Assembly: GCA_005881085.1 (NCBI GenBank)
Contig: VBGU01000088.1
Coordinates: 1,582-26,524 of the forward strand
Source: Chloroflexota bacterium
GTDB taxonomy: Bacteria > Chloroflexota > Limnocylindria > P2-11E
DNA: 24,943 nt
Direction: 5' to 3'
Below the pieces are notes generated by a model. The model was not told where the DNA came from, did no database searches, and saw only the letters and a program-made list of their open reading frames with translations. The translations under genes were made by a program, and so were the position numbers. Shown here piece after piece: positions 7,064 through 13,567 of the stretch (position 1 is its first letter; each line of letters starts with the position of its first letter).

Positions 7064-7924
7064 GTTTCTCTTCGCCTGAGCATCCTCGCGTACACATGCA
7101 AGACATTGCCGCATGTGGTTCATTGGGTCTTCTTCGTTCTTTCCTCGTCCCTTGAAGGGCCGGACCCGTGCGTTCCATTTGTCGTGGCCCCGCAGGCAAC
7201 AGCGTGCGCCAGCAACCCCAAATGCCGGGTTGCCGCGTGGCAAGTCGGGCTGCGAGTGCATGACCTGCATCACTCGTTGCGCTTGAGCTCGCTTCACATC
7301 GCCGATGAACGGCCACAGAAGATGAAGCGCTAGCTGCACCTTCTGCAGGGTGTAAACGCGCAGACGCCGGTAGGGCTTGTGCGGAGGCTTCGGCCGCCGG
7401 ATCCCCGAAATGTTCCCGACCCCTACGGCATTCCGAAATCGAAGGAGCTCAGGCGCGGTACCGTTCTCCGCCGCCTGAGGAACGTAAATGACTGGGGCAA
7501 AAAACCCTTCGTGAGTTCGATGTTTGTCCAGGCACGTGGAGCCCTCGCCGTCGAAGAAGCCACCAGCCCACGCGAGCTCTTCGCTCAACGAACCAGGCCA
7601 AACGACTGGCGGTAGCGGAACGCCCAGGGTCCGCTCGAACTCCGCTCGTTTGACAGGACAAAGCCACGGTCCGATTCGTTCGACGACTCGAGTAAGGTCG
7701 GGGCGGGACGTGGCCTCCCAGAAATAGAGCGGCTGCCTACCCTCGACGATGACCGGGCCGTGAATTCGTCCGACGCCGACGATCCGCTGGAACTTGTCGA
7801 GCACCTCGGGAACCCCGTCCAAGCCAGCCTGGTTGATCCGCGACTGGACGCCACGGCCGCTCCGGTTGGCCCAGCCCTCGCCGTCGAAGAATCCTGCGGC
7901 CCAGGCAAAGTCGTGGCTCTCCAA
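7046..7924 (-). CDS. Free-standing LAGLIDADG-like homing-endonuclease-type protein with C-terminal zinc ribbon
   Basis: 292 residues. The only in-frame start before an upstream TAA is the TTG at 7924. Two LAGLIDADG-type helices are present: FAWAAGFFDGEG (6-17) and LAWAGGFFDGEG (117-128). Each is followed by the usual half-domain features: a QxxxxxLxxFQxxVGVGxIxGP segment (about 32-57 and, weaker, 155-175) and WxxxxxVKRAxxxR (about 86-97 and 204-217). Asp14 and Asp125 of the motifs are the expected metal ligands. The tail holds a zinc-ribbon pattern, CLRGH (243-247) and CLAC (274-277), of the type seen in HNH and LAGLIDADG DNA-binding proteins, and a basic C-terminus. No intron or intein surrounds it, so it is free-standing. 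It may be a mobile endonuclease or a domesticated DNA-binding protein. Its last codons overlap the ferredoxin terminator. Confidence 0.8.
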   Translation of the reverse strand: MESHDFAWAAGFFDGEGWANRSGRGVQSRINQAGLDGVPEVLDKFQRIVGVGRIHGPVIVEGRQPLYFWEATSRPDLTRVVERIGPWLCPVKRAEFERTLGVPLPPVVWPGSLSEELAWAGGFFDGEGSTCLDKHRTHEGFFAPVIYVPQAAENGTAPELLRFRNAVGVGNISGIRRPKPPHKPYRRLRVYTLQKVQLALHLLWPFIGDVKRAQAQRVMQVMHSQPDLPRGNPAFGVAGARCCLRGHDKWNARVRPFKGRGKNEEDPMNHMRQCLACVREDAQAKRNKKRRP

Positions 7925-7967
7925 CCTCGAGATTTAGACAGAACACGTCGTGCGTGTCTGTCCCCTA

Positions 7968-8028
7968 AACGTGCGAAGACGTCGTCAAAATGTGCGAAGG
8001 CCGTCGCACAAATGTGCGGACGATCGGA
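7968..8028. repeat. Three imperfect tandem repeats of about 21 bp upstream of the LAGLIDADG gene
   Basis: The core GTGCGAAG recurs at 7971, 7992 and, degenerate as GTGCGGAC, at 8014, with spacings of 21 and 22 bp, about two helical turns. Each core is followed by a CGTCG-like block. The array sits between the start of the LAGLIDADG gene (7924) and the hairpin at 8036. It could be a protein-binding array, for example an autoregulatory or cleavage target of the neighbouring protein, but nothing in the sequence proves this. Confidence 0.5.
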
Positions 8029-8035
8029 GAAGGCA

Positions 8036-8062
8036 CGAGGCCGGGCATCACGCCCGGCCTCG
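8036..8062 (-). terminator. Perfect 11-bp hairpin after the secreted-protein gene
   Basis: 8036-8046 (CGAGGCCGGGC) and 8052-8062 (GCCCGGCCTCG) are perfect reverse complements around an ATCAC loop, 9 bp past the stop of the gene at 8071-8922. No U-run follows on the minus strand, so it would be a U-less terminator or an mRNA 3'-end stabiliser. It closely resembles the hairpin at 23778-23807. Confidence 0.6.
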
Positions 8063-8070
8063 CTTATCGC

Positions 8071-8922
8071 CTAGACCGGATAGAAGCGGAGCTGGAGAAG
8101 GTGCAGGCCCTTGTTGTCGTAGTTCCAGAAGTAGTTCTGGAGGCACGGGTCGAAGAGTGCGACTGTCGCGCTGGTGCAGGTCGTCAGCAACTGATCCGTC
8201 GCGCTGAGAGTGACAAAGAGCAGGTTTGAGGTGACGTTCTGGAACTTTGCGTTCTTTGTCCGCTCGAGATGGAGGGTGGTGCCAAGAGAGCAGACGGTCT
8301 CCGTCGTAGTGGTCGTCACGCCGGTGACGGGATCGGTCACGGTCACGTCCACGGTTGCGCACGTCGTCATGTCGGCTTTCCCGCCCGGCTTGCCGAGCGC
8401 CCGAGCCCAGACGGTCCAGGTTGTCGAGACGTCAAGGGGAAGCTGAAACACTGCGCCGTTCTTGTCTGTCGCGTTCGCGTCCAACACCTGGAAGCCCGCG
8501 CCCGCCGGAGCCGGAGCGAGGAGGATGGTGTTGACCTTGCTCATAACGGCGAAGTTCTGGCCACTGGCGGCTGTGCTACCGCCGTTGAGCTCGACGAAGA
8601 TCCGATGGCCATCGTTGTTGTTCATGTCGGCCGTTTTGTCTTTCGGCACGCCGATGATATTGAGGTTGTAGTGCGATCCGCTGGGCGCGCCGTTGCCCGT
8701 GGTCGTGGCCGAAACGGTACCGGTGGTGGAACTTGTGACGCTCGTGGTCGTCGTGGCGGTCGTCGTTTGCGCGACGTTCGTCGTCGTCTTCGCCGTGCCG
8801 GCACTGGTCGTGACCGGGTTGGCAGTGCTCGCCAGTGCTGGCGCGACCGCGTATGCGCCCGCAACGTACGCGGGCACCGCGGCGATGGCGCAAGCCACGA
8901 CGAGTGACAAGATCCGTCCCAT
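8071..8922 (-). CDS. Secreted protein with Thr-rich linker, function unknown
   Basis: 283 residues from the ATG at 8922, preceded by a GGGAGG Shine-Dalgarno. Residues 1-31 form a signal peptide (MGRILSLVVACAIAAVPAY... ending in an ALA cleavage site). Residues about 37-76 are almost only Thr, Ala, Ser and Val, a flexible, possibly glycosylated linker. A globular domain follows (about 82-283) that begins HYNLNIIGVPKDKTADM, contains a GHRIFVEL strand, Cys residues that could form disulfides (CATVDV, CSLG, CTSAT, DPCLQNYFW) and ends in LRFYPV. I do not recognise the domain. The protein is expected outside the membrane, perhaps wall-associated. It is monocistronic as far as the sequence shows, with a hairpin downstream. 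Confidence 0.8.
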   Translation of the reverse strand: MGRILSLVVACAIAAVPAYVAGAYAVAPALASTANPVTTSAGTAKTTTNVAQTTTATTTTSVTSSTTGTVSATTTGNGAPSGSHYNLNIIGVPKDKTADMNNNDGHRIFVELNGGSTAASGQNFAVMSKVNTILLAPAPAGAGFQVLDANATDKNGAVFQLPLDVSTTWTVWARALGKPGGKADMTTCATVDVTVTDPVTGVTTTTTETVCSLGTTLHLERTKNAKFQNVTSNLLFVTLSATDQLLTTCTSATVALFDPCLQNYFWNYDNKGLHLLQLRFYPV

Positions 8923-9065
8923 CGCGAAAGCCTCCCGCCCCTCTCCCTAATGGAGCTGGTAGGCCGCGTCTGGGTACGGACCTCCTTCCTGGACTCGCTG
9001 CGGTCTTCCGGCTCGCTCGATATAACGGGGCGCCGGCGGGCGAAGCGATGGGACTGTCGATCAAG

Positions 9066-9115
9066 GCGGGCCATGACCTTCGCCCGGTGCGCGGGCCATG
9101 ACCTTCGCCCAGTGC
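9066..9115. repeat. 25-bp direct repeat, two adjacent copies
   Basis: 9066-9090 and 9091-9115 are head-to-tail copies differing at one base (CCGGTGC against CCAGTGC); the core is GCGGGCCATGACCTTCGCCC. They fill the space between the stop of the DUF2203 gene (9120) and the leader of the secreted-protein gene. They could be a replication-slippage duplication or a paired binding site upstream of the secreted-protein gene. Confidence 0.75.
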
Positions 9116-9119
9116 GTGG

Positions 9120-9437
9120 CTAGTCCTCGATGAGCTTCCGGCCCGCGTACCCCGACTCGATGGAGTGCCAGTAGCTGATGCGGTCGCCCTCGCCAAGCTT
9201 CCAGCAGAGCAGGACCTCGCGGCCGCGGCGCATCGCGGGGAAGTCGATGAGTCCCTGGTCGGGATCCTTCACGTCGACGCCGAACTGCGCGATCTCGAGG
9301 AGGATCGCGTTGATTTCCTTCGCGACCGGATCGGTGGGACGCCGATCGTATGACGCCTTGCGGCGCTGGAGGTCCTCGAGGAGCGGACGCACTTTCGGAA
9401 GAAGGGTTTCGGCCTGAGCCCGCGTGAACGTCGGCAT
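9120..9437 (-). CDS. DUF2203 family protein
   Basis: 105 residues from the ATG at 9437; the frame runs further upstream but the extra residues are not family-like and would overlap the divergent gene. The sequence has the DUF2203 layout: an N-terminal FTRAQAETLLPKVRPLLEDLQ helix, a second helix ending EINAILLEIAQFGVDVKDPDQGLIDFPA, then REVLLCWKLGEGDRISYWHSIESGYAGR. The WxxGE...WH pattern near the C-terminus is the family hallmark. The function of DUF2203 is unknown; it is a small cytoplasmic protein. Its start is divergent from the GYD gene with a 36-bp gap. Confidence 0.85.
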   Translation of the reverse strand: MPTFTRAQAETLLPKVRPLLEDLQRRKASYDRRPTDPVAKEINAILLEIAQFGVDVKDPDQGLIDFPAMRRGREVLLCWKLGEGDRISYWHSIESGYAGRKLIED

Positions 9438-9473
9438 ATGCTCGCGTTCGAGTATGGGGCTGGAGGGAGCACC

Positions 9474-9770
9474 GTGGCGACATATGTCCTTCTCACGAAG
9501 GTGACCGCGGCTGGCGTCAAGACCTTGCAATCGAACCCGCGGCGGATCAAAAAGGTCAATGAAGAGATCGAAGCGATGGGCGCCCGCGTGGTCGCGCAGT
9601 ACGCGACGCTCGGCCGGTACGACTTCGTAAACATCGTCGAGGCGAAGGACAACGAGACGATCTCGCGCGTCTCGGTGGGCCTCGGGGCGCGGGGCACCGT
9701 CCAGATCGAAACGCTCTCGGCCATTCCGATCGAGACCTTCATCCGCACTATCGGGAAGAAGACCAAATAG
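9474..9770 (+). CDS. GYD domain protein
   Basis: 98 residues. I place the start at the GTG at 9474, which follows a GGAGG Shine-Dalgarno (9462-9466) by 7 nt and begins ATYVLLTKVTAAG as GYD proteins do. An ATG at 9438 would add 12 residues and has no ribosome site. The family pattern is complete: a first strand, TLQSNPRRIKKVNEEIEAMGARVVAQYATLGRYDFVNIVEA with the GRYD motif, and a C-terminal TVQIETLSAIP. GYD proteins are small ferredoxin-fold proteins of unknown function, probably binding a small molecule or forming oligomers. The amidohydrolase frame follows directly. Confidence 0.88.
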   Translation: MATYVLLTKVTAAGVKTLQSNPRRIKKVNEEIEAMGARVVAQYATLGRYDFVNIVEAKDNETISRVSVGLGARGTVQIETLSAIPIETFIRTIGKKTK

Positions 9771-9850
9771 CGCCGGCGGCGATCCTCCTTCGCGGCACCG
9801 CCTTCGCCGACGGTCGCTCGTCGACGCTGCGGCGCGGGGTCTCCGTCCTC

Positions 9851-10933
9851 ATGCGCGACGGCCGCATCCAGTACGTCGGTCCCGACGACAGCGCGCCCGA
9901 TGCGAGCGGCGCCGAGATCGTCGACGCGTCCGGAGTGACCGTCATCCCCGGCCTCGTCGATTGCCACGCGCATTTCACCGGACTGGGCGGCGCGAACTGG
10001 ATCGCGCGCTTCGGCGATCCGGAGGCCGATCTCCTCGCCCGTGGGGCGGAGGCGGCGTGCGACCTCGCGCGCATGGGCATACTCACCGCGAGGGATGTTG
10101 GAGCGCCGCGCCGGCTCAACCTCCGCATCCGGGACACGCACCGTGGGCACGTCGACGCTCCGACGATCATCGCGGCCGGCACGTGGATCGCGCGCCGTGA
10201 CAAGTTCCCGCCATTCGTCGTGTTCGTCGACTCAGCGGACGAGCTGCGGAAGGCGGCGATCGCGGAGATGGATGCCGGCGCCGACCTCGTCAAGATCGCC
10301 GTCGACACCGGCCGTACGGGCGAAGAGGTCACGTTCACGGTCGAAGAGCTAAAGCCGACCGTCCGCGCGGTGCACGAGCGCGGCAAACGCATCACCGCGC
10401 ACGCGCAGGGCAAGGGCGCCGCGGTGGCGGTGCAGGCGGGCGTCGACTCGATCGAGCACGGATTCGGTGTCGACGCCGCGACGGCGGAGAAGATGGCCGG
10501 CCACACGACATTGGTCCCGACTCTCAGCGTGCTCGAAAGCTTCGTCGGCTTTGCCGCGACCGACGGTGGTCGTTTCGCGGAGTCCAAGGGGGCGAGCGTC
10601 GCCCTCCTGGAGCAGGCCCTCGCGGCGGTCCGCACGGCGAAGAAGGCCGGAGTCCGCATCGCGACCGGCAGCGACTTCGGCGGTGGCTCAGTCCGCCCGG
10701 GTCATCTCGCGTGGGAGGTCGAGATGCTCGTGCGCGCCGGGCTCGAGCCGTATGAAGCGCTCGCGTCGGCGACGTGGGTCGGCGGCGAGCTGCTCGGGAT
10801 CAAGGACGCGGGAAGAACGATCCACGAAGGCGGGCCGGCGGACGTGGTGCTCGTGCATGGAGATCCGCTTTCCGATCCGGCGGTGCTGGGGCGCGTGTGG
10901 CGCGTCTACCACCGCGGCGAGCGCGTCAGCTAG
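9851..10933 (+). CDS. Amidohydrolase family protein (imidazolonepropionase-like)
   Basis: 360 residues from the first ATG, but the conserved beta-strands begin earlier: in the same frame ILLRGTAFADGR is encoded from 9782, with no ATG, GTG or TTG available. The true start may be a rare codon such as ATA 9767, which overlaps the TAG of the GYD gene. Metal-binding residues of the amidohydrolase superfamily are visible: HAH (39-41), Lys148 in ADLVKIAVD, His184 in ITAHAQGKGA, His203 in SIEHGF and Asp275 in ATGSDFGG. The family hydrolyses amide or ester bonds in cyclic compounds and some dipeptides; the substrate is unknown. The last 68 codons lie within a tandem duplication. This copy has an extra GAA triplet (AGRTI, where copy 2 reads AGTI). 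Its TAG shares a CTAG palindrome with the convergent small gene. Confidence 0.87.
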   Translation: MRDGRIQYVGPDDSAPDASGAEIVDASGVTVIPGLVDCHAHFTGLGGANWIARFGDPEADLLARGAEAACDLARMGILTARDVGAPRRLNLRIRDTHRGHVDAPTIIAAGTWIARRDKFPPFVVFVDSADELRKAAIAEMDAGADLVKIAVDTGRTGEEVTFTVEELKPTVRAVHERGKRITAHAQGKGAAVAVQAGVDSIEHGFGVDAATAEKMAGHTTLVPTLSVLESFVGFAATDGGRFAESKGASVALLEQALAAVRTAKKAGVRIATGSDFGGGSVRPGHLAWEVEMLVRAGLEPYEALASATWVGGELLGIKDAGRTIHEGGPADVVLVHGDPLSDPAVLGRVWRVYHRGERVS

Positions 10934-11317
10934 CGGGGCCGCAGCGCCCTTCGCCACTTCGCTTCGTACGGCTGCTGCCGTTCCGCGAGCGGCTGGTAGA
11001 TCGGGGACGTCGCCGGCTTTTCGGCGTGCGAGATGCTGCCGATGCGCTGTGTGAGCGCCGACGCGTCGAGGCTCACCATCGGCTCGTCACCGAGGGTTCG
11101 CGTGATCGCCGGCTTGCTGAACCTCATTCCCACTGCGTGCCTAACGTTATGTCCGACTTAATCGTGTCTCCATAGCGCGTTCGGTCACCCGACCGGGTAG
11201 GGCTGCTCCCAGGACCATACGAGCGCATCGGGTTCGCCTAATGCAAACGCATGAGTGCTCATCCCCAACCCGTGAGAGCTAGGCGGGAACGGCCTCCGCG
11301 AGGAGGTCGAGCGCAGC
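10730..11317. repeat. Tandem duplication, copy 1 (588 bp)
   Basis: This segment recurs immediately downstream at 11318-11903 with, by eye, only a 3-bp indel (GAA extra in copy 1 near 10813) and one GG/TT dinucleotide difference (near 10889). It spans the last 68 codons of the amidohydrolase, a complete small gene on the minus strand, an intergenic stretch and a copy of the last codons of lipB. The same 10-mer GGAGGTCGAG precedes both copies and recurs near the end of copy 2 (10714, 11302, 11887). Confidence 0.95.
10930..11127 (-). CDS. Small 65-residue protein of unknown function, copy 1
   Basis: The frame from the ATG at 11127 (or the GTG at 11133) to a TAG encodes 65 residues, MRFSKPAITRTLGDEPM at the start and a basic, Arg-rich C-terminus (YEAKWRRALRPR). 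Over 85% of its codons end in G or C, like the neighbouring real genes, which argues that it is translated. There is no signal peptide or membrane segment and I recognise no family. Its TAG and the TAG of the convergent amidohydrolase are the two strands of one CTAG at 10930-10933. A copy identical by eye lies 585 bp downstream because the whole gene is inside the tandem duplication. Confidence 0.55.
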   Translation of the reverse strand: MRFSKPAITRTLGDEPMVSLDASALTQRIGSISHAEKPATSPIYQPLAERQQPYEAKWRRALRPR

Positions 11318-11518
11318 GTGCGCGCCGGGCTCGAGCCGTATGAAGCGCTCGCGTCGGCGACGTGGGTCGGCGGCGAGCTGCTCGGGATCAAGGACGCGGG
11401 AACGATCCACGAAGGCGGGCCGGCGGACGTGGTGCTCGTGCATGGAGATCCGCTTTCCGATCCGGCGGTGCTTTGGCGCGTGTGGCGCGTCTACCACCGC
11501 GGCGAGCGCGTCAGCTAG
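11318..11518 (+). pseudogene. Duplicated C-terminal fragment of the amidohydrolase
   Basis: 66 residues in frame that repeat the C-terminus of the amidohydrolase gene from its VRAGLEPYEALASATW segment to the stop. It lacks all metal-binding residues and the barrel, so it cannot be an enzyme. It arises from the tandem duplication. It reads AGTIHEGG where the full gene has AGRTIHEGG, and LWRVW where the full gene has LGRVW. The fragment's AGTI is closer to the usual amidohydrolase C-terminal consensus (GTI.xG), so it may preserve the ancestral sequence. Confidence 0.9.
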
Positions 11519-11712
11519 CGGGGCCGCAGCGCCCTTCGCCACTTCGCTTCGTACGGCTGCTGCCGTTCCGCGAGCGGCTGGTAGATCGGGGACGTCGCCG
11601 GCTTTTCGGCGTGCGAGATGCTGCCGATGCGCTGTGTGAGCGCCGACGCGTCGAGGCTCACCATCGGCTCGTCACCGAGGGTTCGCGTGATCGCCGGCTT
11701 GCTGAACCTCAT
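11515..11712 (-). CDS. Small 65-residue protein of unknown function, copy 2
   Basis: Same protein and flanks as the gene at 10930-11127, carried by the second unit of the tandem duplication. I see no base difference between the two copies over the whole coding region and 150 bp upstream, so both should be expressed alike if either is. It lies about 150 bp downstream of the lipB stop on the same strand and could be the last gene of the lipB transcript. The function is unknown. Confidence 0.55.
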   Translation of the reverse strand: MRFSKPAITRTLGDEPMVSLDASALTQRIGSISHAEKPATSPIYQPLAERQQPYEAKWRRALRPR

Positions 11713-11863
11713 TCCCACTGCGTGCCTAACGTTATGTCCGACTTAATCGTGTCTCCATAGCGCGTTCGGTCACCCGACCGGGTAGGGCTGCTCCCAGGAC
11801 CATACGAGCGCATCGGGTTCGCCTAATGCAAACGCATGAGTGCTCATCCCCAACCCGTGAGAG

Positions 11864-12619
11864 CTAGGCGGGAACGGCCTCCGCGAGGAGGTCGAGCGCA
11901 GCGCGAACCGGGGCGTCCATGGGGATTTCCGCATCACGTGGCGGTTCGACCGACGCGTCGACGACGAGCTCGCGCCCGAGCCGCGCGGCCAGCGTGCGCG
12001 CGCACCGCTCCCCCACCTCCGAGACGTTCGCCGACACGGCGAGGCGCTCGAGCGAGGCGACCTCGTGCTGGAAACCGCACGGCAGGACACGCTCGAATGC
12101 CGCGAGATCGGTCGAGACGTTCAGCGCGAAGCCGTGCGTCGTGATGCCGCGCGATATCCGCACACCGATCGCGGCGATCTTCGCCGGCCGACCGTCCGGA
12201 AGATCGACCCAGACGCCGGTCTTTCCCCGCTCGGTCCGCGACGGCACGCCATAGCTTCCAAGCGCATCGCGGAGCGCTTCCTCGATCGCGCGGACATAGG
12301 CGACGAGATCCGCGCCTTCGGCGAACGCCGTGATCGGGTAACCGACGAGCTGGCCGGGACCGTGGTACGTGATGTCGCCGCCGCGATCGACGCGATAGAC
12401 CGATGCGCCGTCGGCGCGCAGAACGTCGTGACCGACAAGAAGATGGTCCGTCGTTCCGCGCCGTCCGATGGTGTAGACGGGATCGTGCTCGAGGAGCAGG
12501 AGACGGTCCGCGCCGCCGCCGCGCACCCTTGTCGCGACCGCTTCCTGCATCCGCCATGCGTCGACATACGGAACGCGTCCCAGCCAGGTCGCGTGCAGAG
12601 GCTCACCCAAGACTGACAT
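11864..12619 (-). CDS. lipB: Octanoyltransferase LipB
   Basis: 251 residues. LipB moves octanoate from acyl carrier protein to the lipoyl-domain lysine of E2 proteins and of GcvH. The family motif RGGDITYHGPGQLVGYPI is at 79-96, the catalytic Lys147 is in AKIAAIGVR and the acyl-thioester Cys181 in LPCGF. LLLEHDPVYTIGRRG (41-55) and THGFALNV (161-168) are also typical. The length is slightly above average because of a C-terminal tail. The ATG overlaps the end of lipA by 17 nt, indicating coupled translation. The last codons fall within the tandem duplication, yet the gene itself is intact. Cytoplasmic; serves the E2 encoded two genes upstream. Confidence 0.96.
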   Translation of the reverse strand: MSVLGEPLHATWLGRVPYVDAWRMQEAVATRVRGGGADRLLLLEHDPVYTIGRRGTTDHLLVGHDVLRADGASVYRVDRGGDITYHGPGQLVGYPITAFAEGADLVAYVRAIEEALRDALGSYGVPSRTERGKTGVWVDLPDGRPAKIAAIGVRISRGITTHGFALNVSTDLAAFERVLPCGFQHEVASLERLAVSANVSEVGERCARTLAARLGRELVVDASVEPPRDAEIPMDAPVRAALDLLAEAVPA

Positions 12620-13550
12620 GCCGTTCGGCGTGATACGAGGAACGGACGAGCGGTCCAGACTCGACGTGGCGGAAGCCCATCGTCATGCCCTCGTCGCGCA
12701 GCGACGCGAACTCGTCGGGCGTCCAGTAGCGCTCGATCGGTAGATGCATCGGCGACGGACGGAGGTACTGGCCGACCGTCAGGACATCGGTCCCCTGGGC
12801 CGCGATATCGCGCATGGTCGCGACGACTTCTTCGTGGGTCTCGCCGAGGCCGACCATGATCCCGCTCTTGCACACGAGCTCGGGCGCGCGGTCCTTCGTG
12901 CGACGAAGAACCTCCAGGGAACGCTGATAGCGAGCTTGCGGTCGCACGCGCGGATAAAGGCGCTCGACCGTCTCGACGTTGTGGTTCAGGATCTCGGGCC
13001 GCTCAGCGAGCACGGTGTCCAGGGCCGCCGGGTCACCGGTGAAGTCGGGGATCAGAACCTCAACGGTCGTTGCCGGGGACTGCGCGCGGATCTCGCGGAT
13101 CGTCGCGGCGAAGAGCGATGCCCCACCGTCGGGTAGCTCGTCGCGGTTGACGCTCGTCACGACAGCGTGGCCGAGCGCCATCTGAGCGACCGCCGCGCCG
13201 ACGCGCGCGGGCTCGTCGAGATCGACGATCCCGGGACGCCCGGTCTTCACCGCGCAGAAGCCGCACGAGCGCGTGCAGGTGTCGCCGAGGATCATGAAAG
13301 TCGCCGTGCCCGCGCCCCAGCACTCCGCCATGTTCGGGCAGTGAGCTTCCTCGCATACGGTATGAAGAGACTTCGACCGCATCAGCCGCCGAAGGTTTTC
13401 GTACTCCGGCCCCATCGGGAGACGGACCTTGAGCCACTCGGGCCGCGCGCGATCGATCGGCACGACCGTGTTCGCGGCGCTTCGACCCCGCGAGCGCGGC
13501 CGCTCCACCTCGCCGGGGATCTCGAACTTGATCGGCGCGAGCTCAGCCAT
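12603..13550 (-). CDS. lipA: Lipoyl synthase LipA (radical SAM)
   Basis: 315 residues. LipA inserts two sulfurs at C6 and C8 of protein-bound octanoate. Both iron-sulfur sites are complete: the auxiliary cluster CEEAHCPNMAEC (Cys66, Cys71, Cys77) and the radical-SAM CxxxCxxC motif CTRSCGFC (Cys92, Cys96, Cys99). The C-terminal Ser ligand motif RSSYHA is present (303-308). NRDELPDGG, VEVLIPDF and NHNVETVERLYPRVR are further LipA signatures. The length is normal. It follows the E2 gene by 17 bp and overlaps lipB, so the lipoyl-making enzymes are expressed with the complex they modify. Confidence 0.97.
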   Translation of the reverse strand: MAELAPIKFEIPGEVERPRSRGRSAANTVVPIDRARPEWLKVRLPMGPEYENLRRLMRSKSLHTVCEEAHCPNMAECWGAGTATFMILGDTCTRSCGFCAVKTGRPGIVDLDEPARVGAAVAQMALGHAVVTSVNRDELPDGGASLFAATIREIRAQSPATTVEVLIPDFTGDPAALDTVLAERPEILNHNVETVERLYPRVRPQARYQRSLEVLRRTKDRAPELVCKSGIMVGLGETHEEVVATMRDIAAQGTDVLTVGQYLRPSPMHLPIERYWTPDEFASLRDEGMTMGFRHVESGPLVRSSYHAERHVSLG

Positions 13551-13567
13551 TCGTCGCTCGTGTCATC

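Larger units (their letters stand above)
11318..11903. repeat. Tandem duplication, copy 2 (586 bp)
   Basis: Second copy of 10730-11317, in direct orientation and directly adjacent. The novel joint at 11317/11318 connects the lipB 3' end to the interior of the amidohydrolase frame. At the joint the two parental sequences share only a CG, but the 10-mer GGAGGTCGAG lies at the same distance (6 nt plus G) before the breakpoint in both parents, which suggests it aligned the strands during template switching. From 11864 on, this copy belongs to the intact lipB gene. The 930 bp between the amidohydrolase stop and lipB are accounted for by the duplication and the two small genes. Confidence 0.95.

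Noticed and set aside
7968..8028. CRISPR-like array
   Set aside because: Only three short degenerate units with no distinct spacers and no cas genes.
11183..11260. 25-residue minus-strand frame MSTHAFALGEPDALVWSWEQ... in the duplicated intergenic DNA
   Set aside because: Third codon positions are mixed in base composition, unlike real genes in the window, and there is no ribosome site.
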